NCBI GenBank assembly: GCA_007858575.1
Contig: CP042279.1
Location: forward strand, 6,789,001 to 6,853,000
Direction of reading: 5' to 3'
Source: Streptomyces sp. WAC08241
Lineage (GTDB): Bacteria > Actinomycetota > Actinomycetes > Streptomycetales > Streptomycetaceae
DNA: 64,000 bases
Part shown: positions 28,616-37,668 of the stretch, one piece after another
Position numbering within the stretch: position 1 is the stretch's first letter
Layout of the letters: the number at the start of each line of letters is the position of its first letter
Translations under genes and position numbers: made by a program
The notes under the pieces: generated by a model
Database searches by the model: none
What the model saw: the letters and a program-made list of their open reading frames with translations, nothing else
Told to the model about the DNA's origin: nothing

Positions 28616-30133
28616 GTGAGTGAGCCCCGCGATCCGTCCGACACGCCCGACACGCCCGACGCCTTCGACGAGATCGTCGACAACGAGACCACCCGCGATC
28701 CCGACCTGGCGGTGATCGAGGCCGGCAGCCGCACCCTGCGCGCCCAGGCCGGGCCGCCCCAGGGCGACCCCGTGCCGAGCCGCCCCGAGGACCCGGAGCT
28801 GGACGAGGCGCTGCGCGAGGTCGAGACCGAGCTGTCCACCCGCTGGGGCGAGACCAAGCTGGAGCCCTCGGTCACCCGGATCGCGGCCCTGATGGACGTC
28901 CTCGGCGAGCCGCAGCGCGCGTACCCCACGATCCACATCACCGGCACCAACGGCAAGACGTCGACGGCCCGCATGATCGAGGCGCTGCTCAGCGCCTTCG
29001 AGCTGCGCACCGGCCGGTACACCTCGCCGCACGTGCAGACCATCACCGAGCGGATCAGCCTCGACGGCGCCCCGATCTCCGCCGAGCGGTTCATCGAGAC
29101 GTACCGGGACATCGCGCCGTACGTGGAGCTGGTCGACGCCCGCGAGGAGTACCGGCTCTCCTTCTTCGAGGTCCTCACCGGCATGGCGTACGCGGCCTTC
29201 GCCGACGCGCCGGTCGACGCGGCCGTGATCGAGGTCGGGATGGGCGGCACCTGGGACGCCACGAACGTCATCGACGCCTCCGTCGCCGTCGTCACCCCCA
29301 TCGACCTCGACCACACCGACCGGCTCGGGGAGACGACCGCCGAGATCGCGGGCGAGAAGTCCGGGATCATCAAGCCGGGCGCGACCGTCATCCTGGCCCA
29401 GCAGCCCGTCGACGCGGCCCAGGTCCTCCTGAAGAAGGCCGTCGAGGCGGACGCCACCGTGGCCCGCGAGGGCATGGAGTTCGGCGTCACCTCCCGCGAG
29501 GTCGCGGTCGGCGGCCAGCTCCTCACCCTGCGCGGCCTGGGCGGCGAGTACGACGACGTCTTCCTGCCGCTGCACGGCGCCTACCAGGCGCACAACGCGG
29601 CCGTGGCCCTCGCCGCCGTCGAGGCCTTCTTCGGGATCGGCGCGCAGCACGCCCGCACCCTGGACGTGGACACGGTCCGCCAGGCGTTCGCGCGGGTCGC
29701 CTCGCCCGGCCGCCTGGAGATCGTCCGCTCCTCCCCGACGGTGATCCTGGACGCCGCGCACAACCCGCACGGCGCGCGGGCGACCGCCGAGGGCATCAGC
29801 GAGGCCTTCGGCTTCTCCCGGCTCGTCGGCGTGCTCTCCACGAGCGCCGACAAGGACGCCAAGGGGGTCCTGGAGGCCTTCGAGCCGATCCTCGCGGAGG
29901 TCGTGATCACCACGAACTCCAACCCGCGGGCCACCGACGTGGACGCGCTCGCCGCGATCGCGGTCGAGGTCTTCGGCGAGGACCGGGTCGTCGTCGAGCC
30001 GCGGCTGCCCGACGCCATCGAGGCGGCCATCACCCTCGCGGAGGAAGAGGCCGAGTACGGCGGCGCGGGCGTCCTCGTGACCGGTTCGATCTTCACGGTC
30101 GGCGACGCCCGGCTGCTGCTCAAGAGGGGCTGA
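28616..30133 (+). CDS. folC: bifunctional folylpolyglutamate synthase / dihydrofolate synthase
   Basis: Intact, 505 residues. Adds glutamates to folates (and glutamate to dihydropteroate). GTG 28616 lies exactly six bases after TAGACT (28604-28609), with the same GGCCCC spacer as valS. A 60-residue acidic, Pro-rich N-terminal extension precedes the Mur-ligase-like core; the P loop is GTNGKTS at 110-116. Metal-binding and folate regions include VIEVGMGGTWDATNV and DLDHTDRLGETTAEIAGEKSGI. The C-terminal ligase domain has ILDAAHNPHGA. The stop is followed after five bases by the DUF4233 gene. Confidence 0.96.
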   Translation: MSEPRDPSDTPDTPDAFDEIVDNETTRDPDLAVIEAGSRTLRAQAGPPQGDPVPSRPEDPELDEALREVETELSTRWGETKLEPSVTRIAALMDVLGEPQRAYPTIHITGTNGKTSTARMIEALLSAFELRTGRYTSPHVQTITERISLDGAPISAERFIETYRDIAPYVELVDAREEYRLSFFEVLTGMAYAAFADAPVDAAVIEVGMGGTWDATNVIDASVAVVTPIDLDHTDRLGETTAEIAGEKSGIIKPGATVILAQQPVDAAQVLLKKAVEADATVAREGMEFGVTSREVAVGGQLLTLRGLGGEYDDVFLPLHGAYQAHNAAVALAAVEAFFGIGAQHARTLDVDTVRQAFARVASPGRLEIVRSSPTVILDAAHNPHGARATAEGISEAFGFSRLVGVLSTSADKDAKGVLEAFEPILAEVVITTNSNPRATDVDALAAIAVEVFGEDRVVVEPRLPDAIEAAITLAEEEAEYGGAGVLVTGSIFTVGDARLLLKRG

Positions 30134-30138
30134 AACCC

Positions 30139-30503
30139 ATGCGCACGCTCTGTTCCTCGACGCTCGTCGGCGAGTTCTTCGTGATCGGCTTCGCCGGGCT
30201 CGTCGCCATGAAGGACGACACGCTGGCGACGTCCACCGTCTGGTGGGTCTGCGGGATCGCCATGGTCCTCTCGGTGCTGCTGTGCGGGATGATCACCCGG
30301 CCCGGCGGCGTCCAGCTCGGCTGGGCGCTCCAGATCGGCCTGATCGCCAGCGGTTTCTTCGTCCCGGTCATGTTCTTCCTCGGGCGGCCTTCGCCGCCCT
30401 GTGGTGGGCCTCCGTGCACTACGGCCGGAAGGTCGACGAGGTCAAGGCCCGCTGGGCCGCCGCGCAGACCGCCCAGGGCCCGGCAGAGCCTGACGCTGCG
30501 TAA
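30139..30503 (+). CDS. DUF4233 membrane protein, one frameshift
   Basis: ATG 30139, five bases after folC, so co-transcribed. Starts MRTLCSSTLVGEFFVIGFAGLVAMK, with Arg-x-Leu-Cys and a helix that fits the DUF4233 family. Three more helices follow (SVLLCGMITRPGGVQLGWALQ, GFFVPVMFFLG). An indel near 30390 moves the end (AALWWASVHYGRKVDEVKARW) to another frame, stop at 30503. About 121 residues. The family nearly always sits between folC and ndk in actinobacteria (Rv2446c in M. tuberculosis). Function unknown. Confidence 0.85.
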
Positions 30504-30567
30504 TCGGGGCACGTGCGGGCCCTGTAGCCTCGGAGGCCCGCACACCGCTTTTCCGAAGGAGTTCCCC

Positions 30568-30981
30568 GTGAGCCAGCGCACGCTCGTCCTGCTCAAGCCC
30601 GACGCCGTCCGCCGCGGCCTGGTCGGCGAGATCATCGGCCGCATCGAGCGCAAGGCCGGCTGGACGCTCGCGGCCCTGGAGCTGCGCGAGCTGGACCAGG
30701 AGACGCTGGAGCAGCACTACGGCGAGCACAAGGGCAAGCCCTTCTACGAGCCGCTGATGGGCTTCATGTCCTCCGGCCCCGTCGTCGCGCTCGTCGTCGA
30801 GGGCGAGCGGGTCATCGAGGGCGTCCGGCAGCTCGCCGGCCCGACCGACCCGATCGCCGCCGCGCCGGGCTCCATCCGGGGCGACTTCGGCACCATCGTC
30901 CGCGAGAACCTGATCCACGCCTCGGACTCCGAGGAGTCGACGCTCCGCGAGCTGAAGATCTTCTTCCCCGGCCTGGTCTGA
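30568..30981 (+). CDS. ndk: nucleoside diphosphate kinase
   Basis: Intact, 137 residues. Balances nucleoside triphosphate pools by a phospho-His intermediate. GTG 30568 with GAAGGAG six bases ahead. The protein begins SQRTLVLLKPDAVRRGLVGE and the active-site His is residue 117 in ENLIHASDSEESTLRE, the complete NDK signature. Confidence 0.98.
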   Translation: MSQRTLVLLKPDAVRRGLVGEIIGRIERKAGWTLAALELRELDQETLEQHYGEHKGKPFYEPLMGFMSSGPVVALVVEGERVIEGVRQLAGPTDPIAAAPGSIRGDFGTIVRENLIHASDSEESTLRELKIFFPGLV

Positions 30982-31065
30982 TCCGGACCCGGACCGGACC
31001 CCGTTCGGACCCCGTCCGGCACCGGTTCCGTCTGACCCGGCGTCAGCCGAACGCACCATCCCGGT

Positions 31066-31093
31066 GGGGCGACCGAAGGAATTCGGTCGCCCC
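31066..31093 (+). terminator. hairpin between ndk and mreB
   Basis: GGGGCGACCGAA (31066-31077) pairs exactly with TTCGGTCGCCCC (31082-31093) around GGAA, a stable tetraloop. It should end ndk transcription and leave mreB to its own promoter in 31094-31246, which is less GC-rich. Confidence 0.85.
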
Positions 31094-31246
31094 CAGGCAT
31101 ATGAACGACAATCCCGGGAACGGATCGCCGCATCCTGCCGTCACCTGTACAGAGGTGGACCACCGCGCGGCATCCGGGCGGGCAGCACTACGATGGAAAA
31201 CTCCACGCCGCACCACTCTCAGCCATGGGAAATCAAGGGGAACTCA

Positions 31247-32262
31247 ATGTCGTTCATCGGCCGTGACATGGCTGTCGACCTCGGGACCGCCAACACGCTG
31301 GTGTACGTCAGGGTCGAGGCATCGTTCTGAACGAGCCGTCCGTCGTCGCCATCAACACCAACACCGGCGGCATCCTCGCGGTCGGCGCCGAGGCGAAGAA
31401 GATGATCGGCCGGACCCCGGCAACATCGTCGCCGTGCGCCCGCTCAAGGACGGCGTGATCGCCGACTTCGAGATCACCGAGCGGATGCTCCGCTACTTCA
31501 TCCTCAAGATCCACAAGCGTCGCTACCTGGCCCGTCCCCGGGTCGTCGTCTGCGTGCCTCCGGCATCACCGGAGTGGAGCGCCGCGCCGTCATCGAGGCC
31601 TCGACCCAGGCCGGCGCCCGCCAGGTGCACATCATCGAGGAGCCCATGGCGGCGGCCATCGGATCGGGCCTCCCCGTCCACGAGGCCACCGGCAACATGG
31701 TCGTGGACATCGGCGGCGGCACCACCGAGGTCGCCGTCATCTCCCTCGGCGGAATCGTCACGGCACAGTCCATCCGGGTCGCCGGCGACGAGTTGGACAA
31801 CGCGATCATCCAGCACATCAAGAAGGAGTACTCGCTCCTCCTCGGCGAGCGCACGGCCGAACAGATCAAGATCACCATCGGCTCCGCCTACGACCTGGAG
31901 AAGGACGAGCACACCGAGATCCGCGGCCGCGACCTCGTCTCCGGTCTGCCCAAGACCGTGGTCATCTCCGCCGCGGAGGTCCGCAAGGCCATCGAGGAGC
32001 CGGTCAACGCGATCGTCGACGCGGTGAAGACCACCCTCGACAAGTGCCCGCCGGAGCTCTCCGGTGACGTCATGGACCGCGGCATCGTTCTCACCGGCGG
32101 CGGCGCCCTGCTGCGCGGCTCGACGAGCGCCTCCGCCGCGAGACCGGCATGCCGATCCACATCGCCGAGGACCCGCTGGACTCGGTGGCGCTCGGCTCCG
32201 GCAAGTGCGTGGAGGAGTTCGAGGCCCTCCAGCAGGTCCTCGACGCGCAGCCGCGCCGCTAG
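31247..32262 (+). CDS. mreB: rod shape-determining protein MreB (actin homologue), frameshifted
   Basis: Filament-forming ATPase. In Streptomyces it acts mainly in spore wall thickening rather than in hyphal tip growth. ATG 31247 with AAGGGG seven bases ahead (MSFIGRDMAVDLGTANTLVY). Phosphate-1 loop DLGTANT, phosphate-2 VVDIGGGTTEVAVISLGG, adenosine loop RGIVLTGGGALL. Four one-base losses near 31315 (AGGG for AGGGG), 31420 (CCCCGG for CCCCGGG), 31560 and 32130 break the frame. The end DAQPRR stops at TAG 32260-32262. About 340 residues. First gene of the mre cluster. Confidence 0.95.
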
Positions 32263-32397
32263 CACCACGGGACGGGTCGGTGCGGTACAACTACCGCACC
32301 GACCTCCCCGTACATCCGCTTCGCACCACCGCTCGCACCACCCGCACCACGGAACAACGGAACAGACGAACCACGAGGAAAGGCACGGCCGCCGCAC

Positions 32398-33471
32398 GTG
32401 AGGGACACACGAGAGAGCCGGCTGCTCCTGGTACTGCTGATCGCCATCGCGTTCGCACTGATCACGGTGGACATCCGCGGCGGCCAGGAGTCACCCGTCG
32501 ACGGTGCCCGGCAGGCCGCGGCGGCGGTCTTCGGCCGGTCGAGAACGGTGTGGCCGCCGCCGTCGACCCCGTAGGCAACGCCATAGGGGCGGTACGGGAC
32601 TCCGGCGAACGGCACACCCGGCTCGCCGCCCTGGAGAAGGAGAACGCCGAACTCAAGGCGAAGCTCGGCAGCGACGACCGCAACCGCAACCGGCTGCGCG
32701 AACTCGACACCCTGCTCAAGACCGCCGGCGCCGGCCAGTACGGCATCAAGGGCGCCCAGGTCATCGCCATAGGAGCGGCCCAGGGCTTCTCCTGGACCGT
32801 CACCATCGACGTCGGCGCCCGCGACGGCATCCAGCGGGACATGACCGTCCTCAACGGCGCCGGACTCGTCGGCCGCGTCACCACCGTCGGCCCCTCCACC
32901 TCCACCGTCCTCCTCGCCAACGACCCCGACTTCACCGTCGGCACCCGCATGGAGAAGAGCGACGAACTCGGCTTCGCCACCGGCCAGGGCGACAGCCGCT
33001 GCGCGTCCAGCTCCTCAACGGCAAGGCCAAGGTCGAGCCCGGCGACCGGCTCGTCACCTTCGGCTCGCGTGCCGACAAGCCCTTCGTGCCCGGCGTCCCG
33101 GTCGGCGAGATCGTCCGCGTCGACCCGGCCGGCGGCGGCCTGACCCGCAACGTCTACGTCCGCCCGTACGTCGGCTTCACCAAGCTCGACATCGTCGGCG
33201 TCGTCGTCCAGGCCCCGCGCTCCGACCCGCGCGACGGCGTCCTGCCGCAGAAGCCCAAGCCCGCGCCGACCGTCACCGTCACGGTCACGCCGAAACCGAC
33301 GGGCAGCGGGCAGCCGGAAGGCGAACAGGCCCGGAGCGAGAACCAGACCGGCCAGAACCAGACCGGCCAGAACCAGAACGGCCAGAACCAGAACGGCCAG
33401 AACCAGACCGGCCAGAACCAGACCGGCCAGAACCAGAACCAGGGCCAGGACCAGGGGACGCGACACCGTGA
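32398..33471 (+). CDS. mreC: rod shape-determining protein MreC with a Gln/Asn repeat tail, frameshifted
   Basis: Bitopic scaffold linking MreB to the external wall synthases. GTG 32398 starts RDTRESRLLLVLLIAIAFAL, a short tail and one membrane helix. A coiled coil (LAALEKENAELKAKL) and the double beta-barrel domain follow (GLVGRVTTVGPSTSTVLL, VGVVVQAPRSDPRDGVLP). A C-terminal extension of about 65 residues is Pro/Thr-rich, then NQTGQ/NQNGQ repeats. Indels near 32535, 32995 and 33450. Returning to the first frame, the stop is TGA 33469-33471, overlapping the mreD start as GTGA, so translation is probably coupled. About 358 residues. Confidence 0.9.
33341..33430 (+). repeat. six 15-bp tandem units inside mreC
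   Basis: AACCAGACCGGCCAG is repeated six times, units 3 and 4 with a C-to-A change (AACCAGAACGGCCAG), giving NQ(T/N)GQ pentapeptides. A partial further unit (AACCAGAACCAGGGCCAG) follows to about 33448. Confidence 0.93.
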
Positions 33472-34134
33472 AGATCAACCGGATCCTCCTCTCCGCCGCC
33501 CTGATCGTGGTGGCCCTGGTCGTCCAGGTCTCCGTCCTCGCCCGCCTCCAGCTCCCCGGCGCCGTCCCCGACCTCGTCCTCTCACCGTCGTCGGCCTCGC
33601 CCTCGTCTACGGACACGTCAGCGGCGCCCTCATCGGCTTCGCCGCGGGCCTCCTCGCCGACCTCGCCCCGCCCGCCGACCACGCCGCCGGCCGCTACGCC
33701 CTCGTGCTCTGCCTCGTCGGCTACCTCGTCGGCCTGGCCCGCCCGGAGAACGGCCGGCTGAACTCCGCGACCGGCCCCATGGCCGTCGTCGTCGCCGCGG
33801 CCGTCGGCTCCACCCTCCTCTACGCGGGCGTCGGCGCCCTCGTCGGCGACACCGCCGCCCGCCATGTCGGCCTGACGTTCCTGCTGTTCACCGCGGCCCT
33901 GTACGACCTGCTCCTCGCGCCCTTCACGGTGCCGCTCATCATGGCCCTGGCCCGCCGCGCCGAGAACGACCCGCTCGCCGACGCCGGCGGGGAGCCGGCA
34001 CCGACGTCGCCTCCGGCTGGCTCTCCTCCGGCACCGGCCTCAGGATCGGCGCCCAGCGCGGCGGCCTGCGCGTGAAGGCCGCCCGGAGCCGCGCCTCACG
34101 CGCCGGACGCATCAAGGGAGTCAAGCGACTGTGA
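33468..34134 (+). CDS. mreD: rod shape-determining protein MreD, frameshifted
   Basis: Small polytopic membrane partner of MreC. GTG 33468 (VKINRILLSAALIVVALVVQ) overlaps the mreC stop. After an indel near 33580 the reading LTVVGLALVYGHVSGALIGF shows the family helices, continuing to DLLLAPFTVPLIMAL. A second indel near 33990 opens a basic C-terminus (RIGAQRGGLRVKAARSRASR) that stops at TGA 34132-34134. About 222 residues. The basic tail is longer than in Bacillus MreD and resembles that of Streptomyces. Confidence 0.85.
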
Positions 34135-34152
34135 CCGAGGGGCCAAGGCAGC

Positions 34153-36409
34153 ATGAGCAACATCCCCGAGACCGGCCGGACCCCCGGGTCCAGATCCGGC
34201 TCGTCGTCATCCAGATCCTCGTCTTCTCGCTGCTGCTCACCCTGGGCGGCCGGCTCTGGTACCTCCAGATCCGCAACGGCAAGGAGTACACGGACGAGGC
34301 CAAGAACAACCACGTCCAGCAGGTCGTCCAGCCCGCCGTCCGCGGCTCGCTCCTCGACGCCCGGGGCGTCCCGCTCGCCGACAACGAGACCCGGCTCGTG
34401 GTCTCCGCCTCGCGCACCGAGCTGATGAAGATGAAGGACAAGGGCAGGACCGTCCTCACCCGGCTCGCCGGCGTCCTCGACATGAAGCCCGAGGACGTCG
34501 TCAACAAGGTCCGGCTCTGCGACTCCCAGACGCCCAAGCCCTGCTGGAACGGCTCGCCCTACCAGCCGATCCCCGTCACCGACGAGGCCACCACCCAGCA
34601 GGCCCTCCAGATCCGCGAACGCGCCGAGGACTTCCCCGGCATCACTGCCGAGCCCACCGCCGTCCGCCGCTACCCGGCCCCCGGCAAGGCCCGCACCTCC
34701 CAGGTCCTCGGCTACCTCTCGCCCGTCACCGACGCCGAGATCGAGAAGGCCAAGGACACCGACTCGCCGTTCCTCCGCTCCGACCAGATCGGCCGCTCCG
34801 GCCTGGAGCGCACGTACGACAAGGCGCTGCGCGGCAAGGCCGGCGTCACCCGCTACGAGGTCGACAACCTCGGCCGCGTCATCGGCCAGGCCAAGAACGA
34901 CCCGCCGGTCCTCGGCTCCAACGTCGTCACCTCCATCGACGCCCGCGTCCAGGCGGTCGCCGAATGGGAGCTGCACAACGCGATGGTCGAGGCCCGCAAG
35001 ACCTTCGACAAGAACACCAACGAGAACTACAAGGCCGACGCCGGCGCCGTCGTCGTCATGGAGAACAAGACCGGCCGGATCGTCGCCATGGCCTCCCAGC
35101 CCGACTACGACCCCAACGCCTGGGTCGGCGGCATCTCCGCCAAGGACTACGCGGCCCTCACCGGCAAGAACTCCAACTTCCCGCTCCTCAACCGGGCCAT
35201 CCAGGGCCAGGCCGCGCCCGGCTCCATCTTCAAGGTCATCCCGACCACCGCCGCGGTCAACGCCGGATACGACTTCAACGGGCGCTATCCCTGCCCCTCC
35301 TCGTACTCCATCGGCAACCAGGTCTTCAAGAACTTCGAGTCCCAGGCCACGGCTCCATCACCCTCGGCCAGGCCCTCGAGGTCTCCTGCGACACCGTCTA
35401 CTACGCCCCTCCCACCAGCAGTGGCAGAAGGACGGCGGCATGAAGCCGAAGAAGGACGCCAAGGACTGGTTCTACAAGACCGCCCACCAGTTCGGTCTCG
35501 GCGCCGAGACCGGCATCGACCTCCCCAACGAGGTCACCGGCCGCGTCCCCGACCGCAAGTGGAAGCAGGACTTCTGGGCGGCCAACAAGGACTACTGGTG
35601 CAAGATCGGCAAGAAGGGCGGCACCTACGTCCAGCAGCTCTCCTACGAGAACTGCCTCGAAGGCAACCTGATGCGCGCCGGTGACTCCGTCAACTACTCC
35701 ATCGGCCAGGGCGACACCCTCGTCACCCCCATCCAGATGGCCACCATCTACGCCGCCATCGCCAACGGCGGCACCCTCTGGAACCCCACCGTCGGCAAGG
35801 CGATCATCAGCCCCGACGGCAAGAAGGTCACCGAGATCGAGCCCAAGTCCCACGGCAGGCTCCCCATGGACGCCAAGACGCAGGCCTTGATAGAGGGTGC
35901 CCTCGCGGGAGTCGCTACCCGCGGCACCGCCGCCTGGAGGTTCGGCGGCTGGCCGCAGGACAAGATCCCGATGCACGCCAAGACAGGCACCGCCGAGGTC
36001 TACGGCAAGCAGACGACCTCCTGGTTCGCCACGTACACCAAGGACTACGCGATCATCATGACGATCGCCCAGGGCGGTACGGGCTCCGGCGCCTCCGGCC
36101 CCGCCGTGCGCAACATCTACGACGCGATCTACGGCCTCGACGACGCCGGCAACCAGGACCTCAAGCGGGCCTGCTGCCGCAGCCGCAGAAGGCCCTCCCG
36201 AAGATCCAGCCCGACGGCTCCATCGACGCGCCGAAGGTCAAGCCGTACGACCCCGAGGTCGGAAGATCGACCCGAACGCGCCCCCGAAGACCCCGGACCC
36301 GGACGGCACGCAGCCCGACCCGACACAGCCCGACCCGAACCAGGCCGACCCGACACAGCCGGACCAGCAGGAACTCGCGGGCCCGCCCGCCGCCTGGCGG
36401 AGGGACTGA
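34153..36409 (+). CDS. penicillin-binding protein 2 (class B transpeptidase), frameshifted
   Basis: Monofunctional D,D-transpeptidase that works with RodA in the elongation/spore wall machine. I prefer ATG 34153 (MSNIPETGRTP-RVQIRLVVIQ) with one C missing near 34190 over GTG 34131, whose frame is open but gives an untypical leader. One membrane helix follows (ILVFSLLLTLGGRLWYLQIR). Catalytic Ser is in PGSIFKV (SxxK), the second motif is SCD in LEVSCDTVYY, the third KTGT in MHAKTGTAEV. Further breaks near 35350, 35405, 36170 and 36260. The C-terminal tail is a low-complexity DPTQPDPNQADPTQPDQQ stretch. Stop TGA 36407-36409. About 750 residues. Confidence 0.92.
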
Positions 36410-36413
36410 CCCG

Positions 36414-37609
36414 ATGAGCACACCCCACGGCTTCTCCGTCTCGCGGTACGCCCCCAGCGCGGCACCTCGCCCGGCTCGCCGCCCGCGACTCCGTGCTGCG
36501 CCGGCTCGACTGGCCGATGCTCCTGTCGGCCCTCGCGCTCTCCTTCATCGGGGCGCTGCTCGTGTGGTCCGCCACCCGGGGCCGCACCGAGCTCAACCAG
36601 GGCGACCCGTACTACTTCCTCTTCCGGCACGTCCTCAACACCGGCATCGGCCTCGTCCTGATGATCGGCACGGTCTAGCTCGGCCACCGCACCCTGCGCG
36701 GCGCGGTGCCGGTCCTCTACGGCATCTCGATCCTGCTGATCCTCGCCGTCCTCACCCCGCTCGGCGCCACCATCAACGGCGCCCACGCGTGGATCGTGAT
36801 CGGCGGCGGCTTCTCCCTCCAGCCCAGCGAGTTCGTGAAGATCACGATCATCCTGATCATGGCGATGCTGCTCGCGGCCAAGGTCGACGCCGGGGACCAG
36901 CTCCACCCCGACCACGGCACGGTCGCCAAGGCCCTGGTCCTGGCCGCCCTCCCCATGGGCATCGTCATGCTGATGCCCGACCTCGGCTCGGTCATGGTCA
37001 TGGCGGTCATCGTCCTCGGCGTGCTGCTTGCCTCCGGCGCCTCCAACCGCTGGGTCCTCGGCCTGATCGGCGCGGGCGTCTCGGCGCGGTCCTCGTCACC
37101 GCGCTCGGCATGCTCGACGAGTACCAGATCAACCGCTTCGCGGCCTTCGCCAACCCCGACCTCGACCCGGCCGGCGTCGGCTACAACACCAACCAGGCCC
37201 GCATCGCCATCGGCTCCGGCGGCCTGCTCGGCGCCGGACTCTTCAAGGGCTCCCAGACCACCGGCCAGTTCGTGCCCGAACAGCAGACCGACTTCGTGTT
37301 CACGGTCGCGGGGAGGAGCTGGGCTTCGTCGGCGCCGGCCTCATCCTCGTCCTCCTCGGGACCGTCCTCTGGCGCGCCTGCCGGATCGCCCGCGAGACCA
37401 CCGAGCTCTACGGCACGGTCGTCGCGGCCGGCATCATCGCCTGGTTCGCCTTCCAGTCCTTCGAGAACATCGGCATGACCCTCGGCATCATGCCGGTCGC
37501 CGGCCTGCCCCTGCCGTTCGTCTCCTACGGCGGCTCGTCCATGTTCGCGGTGTGGGTGGCGATCGGACTCCTCCAGTCGATCCGCCTCCAGCGCCCGATG
37601 ACGGCCTGA
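36414..37609 (+). CDS. RodA/FtsW/SpoVE-family peptidoglycan polymerase, frameshifted and with an in-frame TAG
   Basis: SEDS glycosyltransferase that polymerises lipid II, partner of the preceding PBP2 (the gene called sfr in S. coelicolor from memory). ATG 36414, four bases after the PBP2 stop. Typical motifs: FIGALLVWSATRG, HAWIVIGGGFSLQPSEFVK, LMPDLGSVMVM, and FVSYGGSSMFAVWVAIG near the end. Frame breaks near 36465, 37085 and 37310. In addition TAG at 36676-36678 interrupts an otherwise continuous frame (GTV-stop-LGHRTLRG) where Trp is expected; this is a substitution, not an indel. Stop TGA 37607-37609. About 398 residues. Confidence 0.9.
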
Positions 37610-37668
37610 AACCGGCCTTTCCGCTCGTTCGCCCGCGTACGCGGGCCCTCGGCGGTTAGAAGCGGGGT

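Noticed and set aside
27125..29770. A long minus-strand open frame opposite the histidine kinase and folC
   Set aside because: High GC keeps the antisense frame open; the plus-strand proteins are conserved and intact.
33341..33448. CRISPR-like array
   Set aside because: Units are 15 bases, contiguous without spacers, and encode a peptide repeat in mreC.
31247..37609. The mre cluster as pseudogenes
   Set aside because: All five genes keep their full set of catalytic motifs across the breaks, and the breaks are at G/C runs as in the rest of the window.
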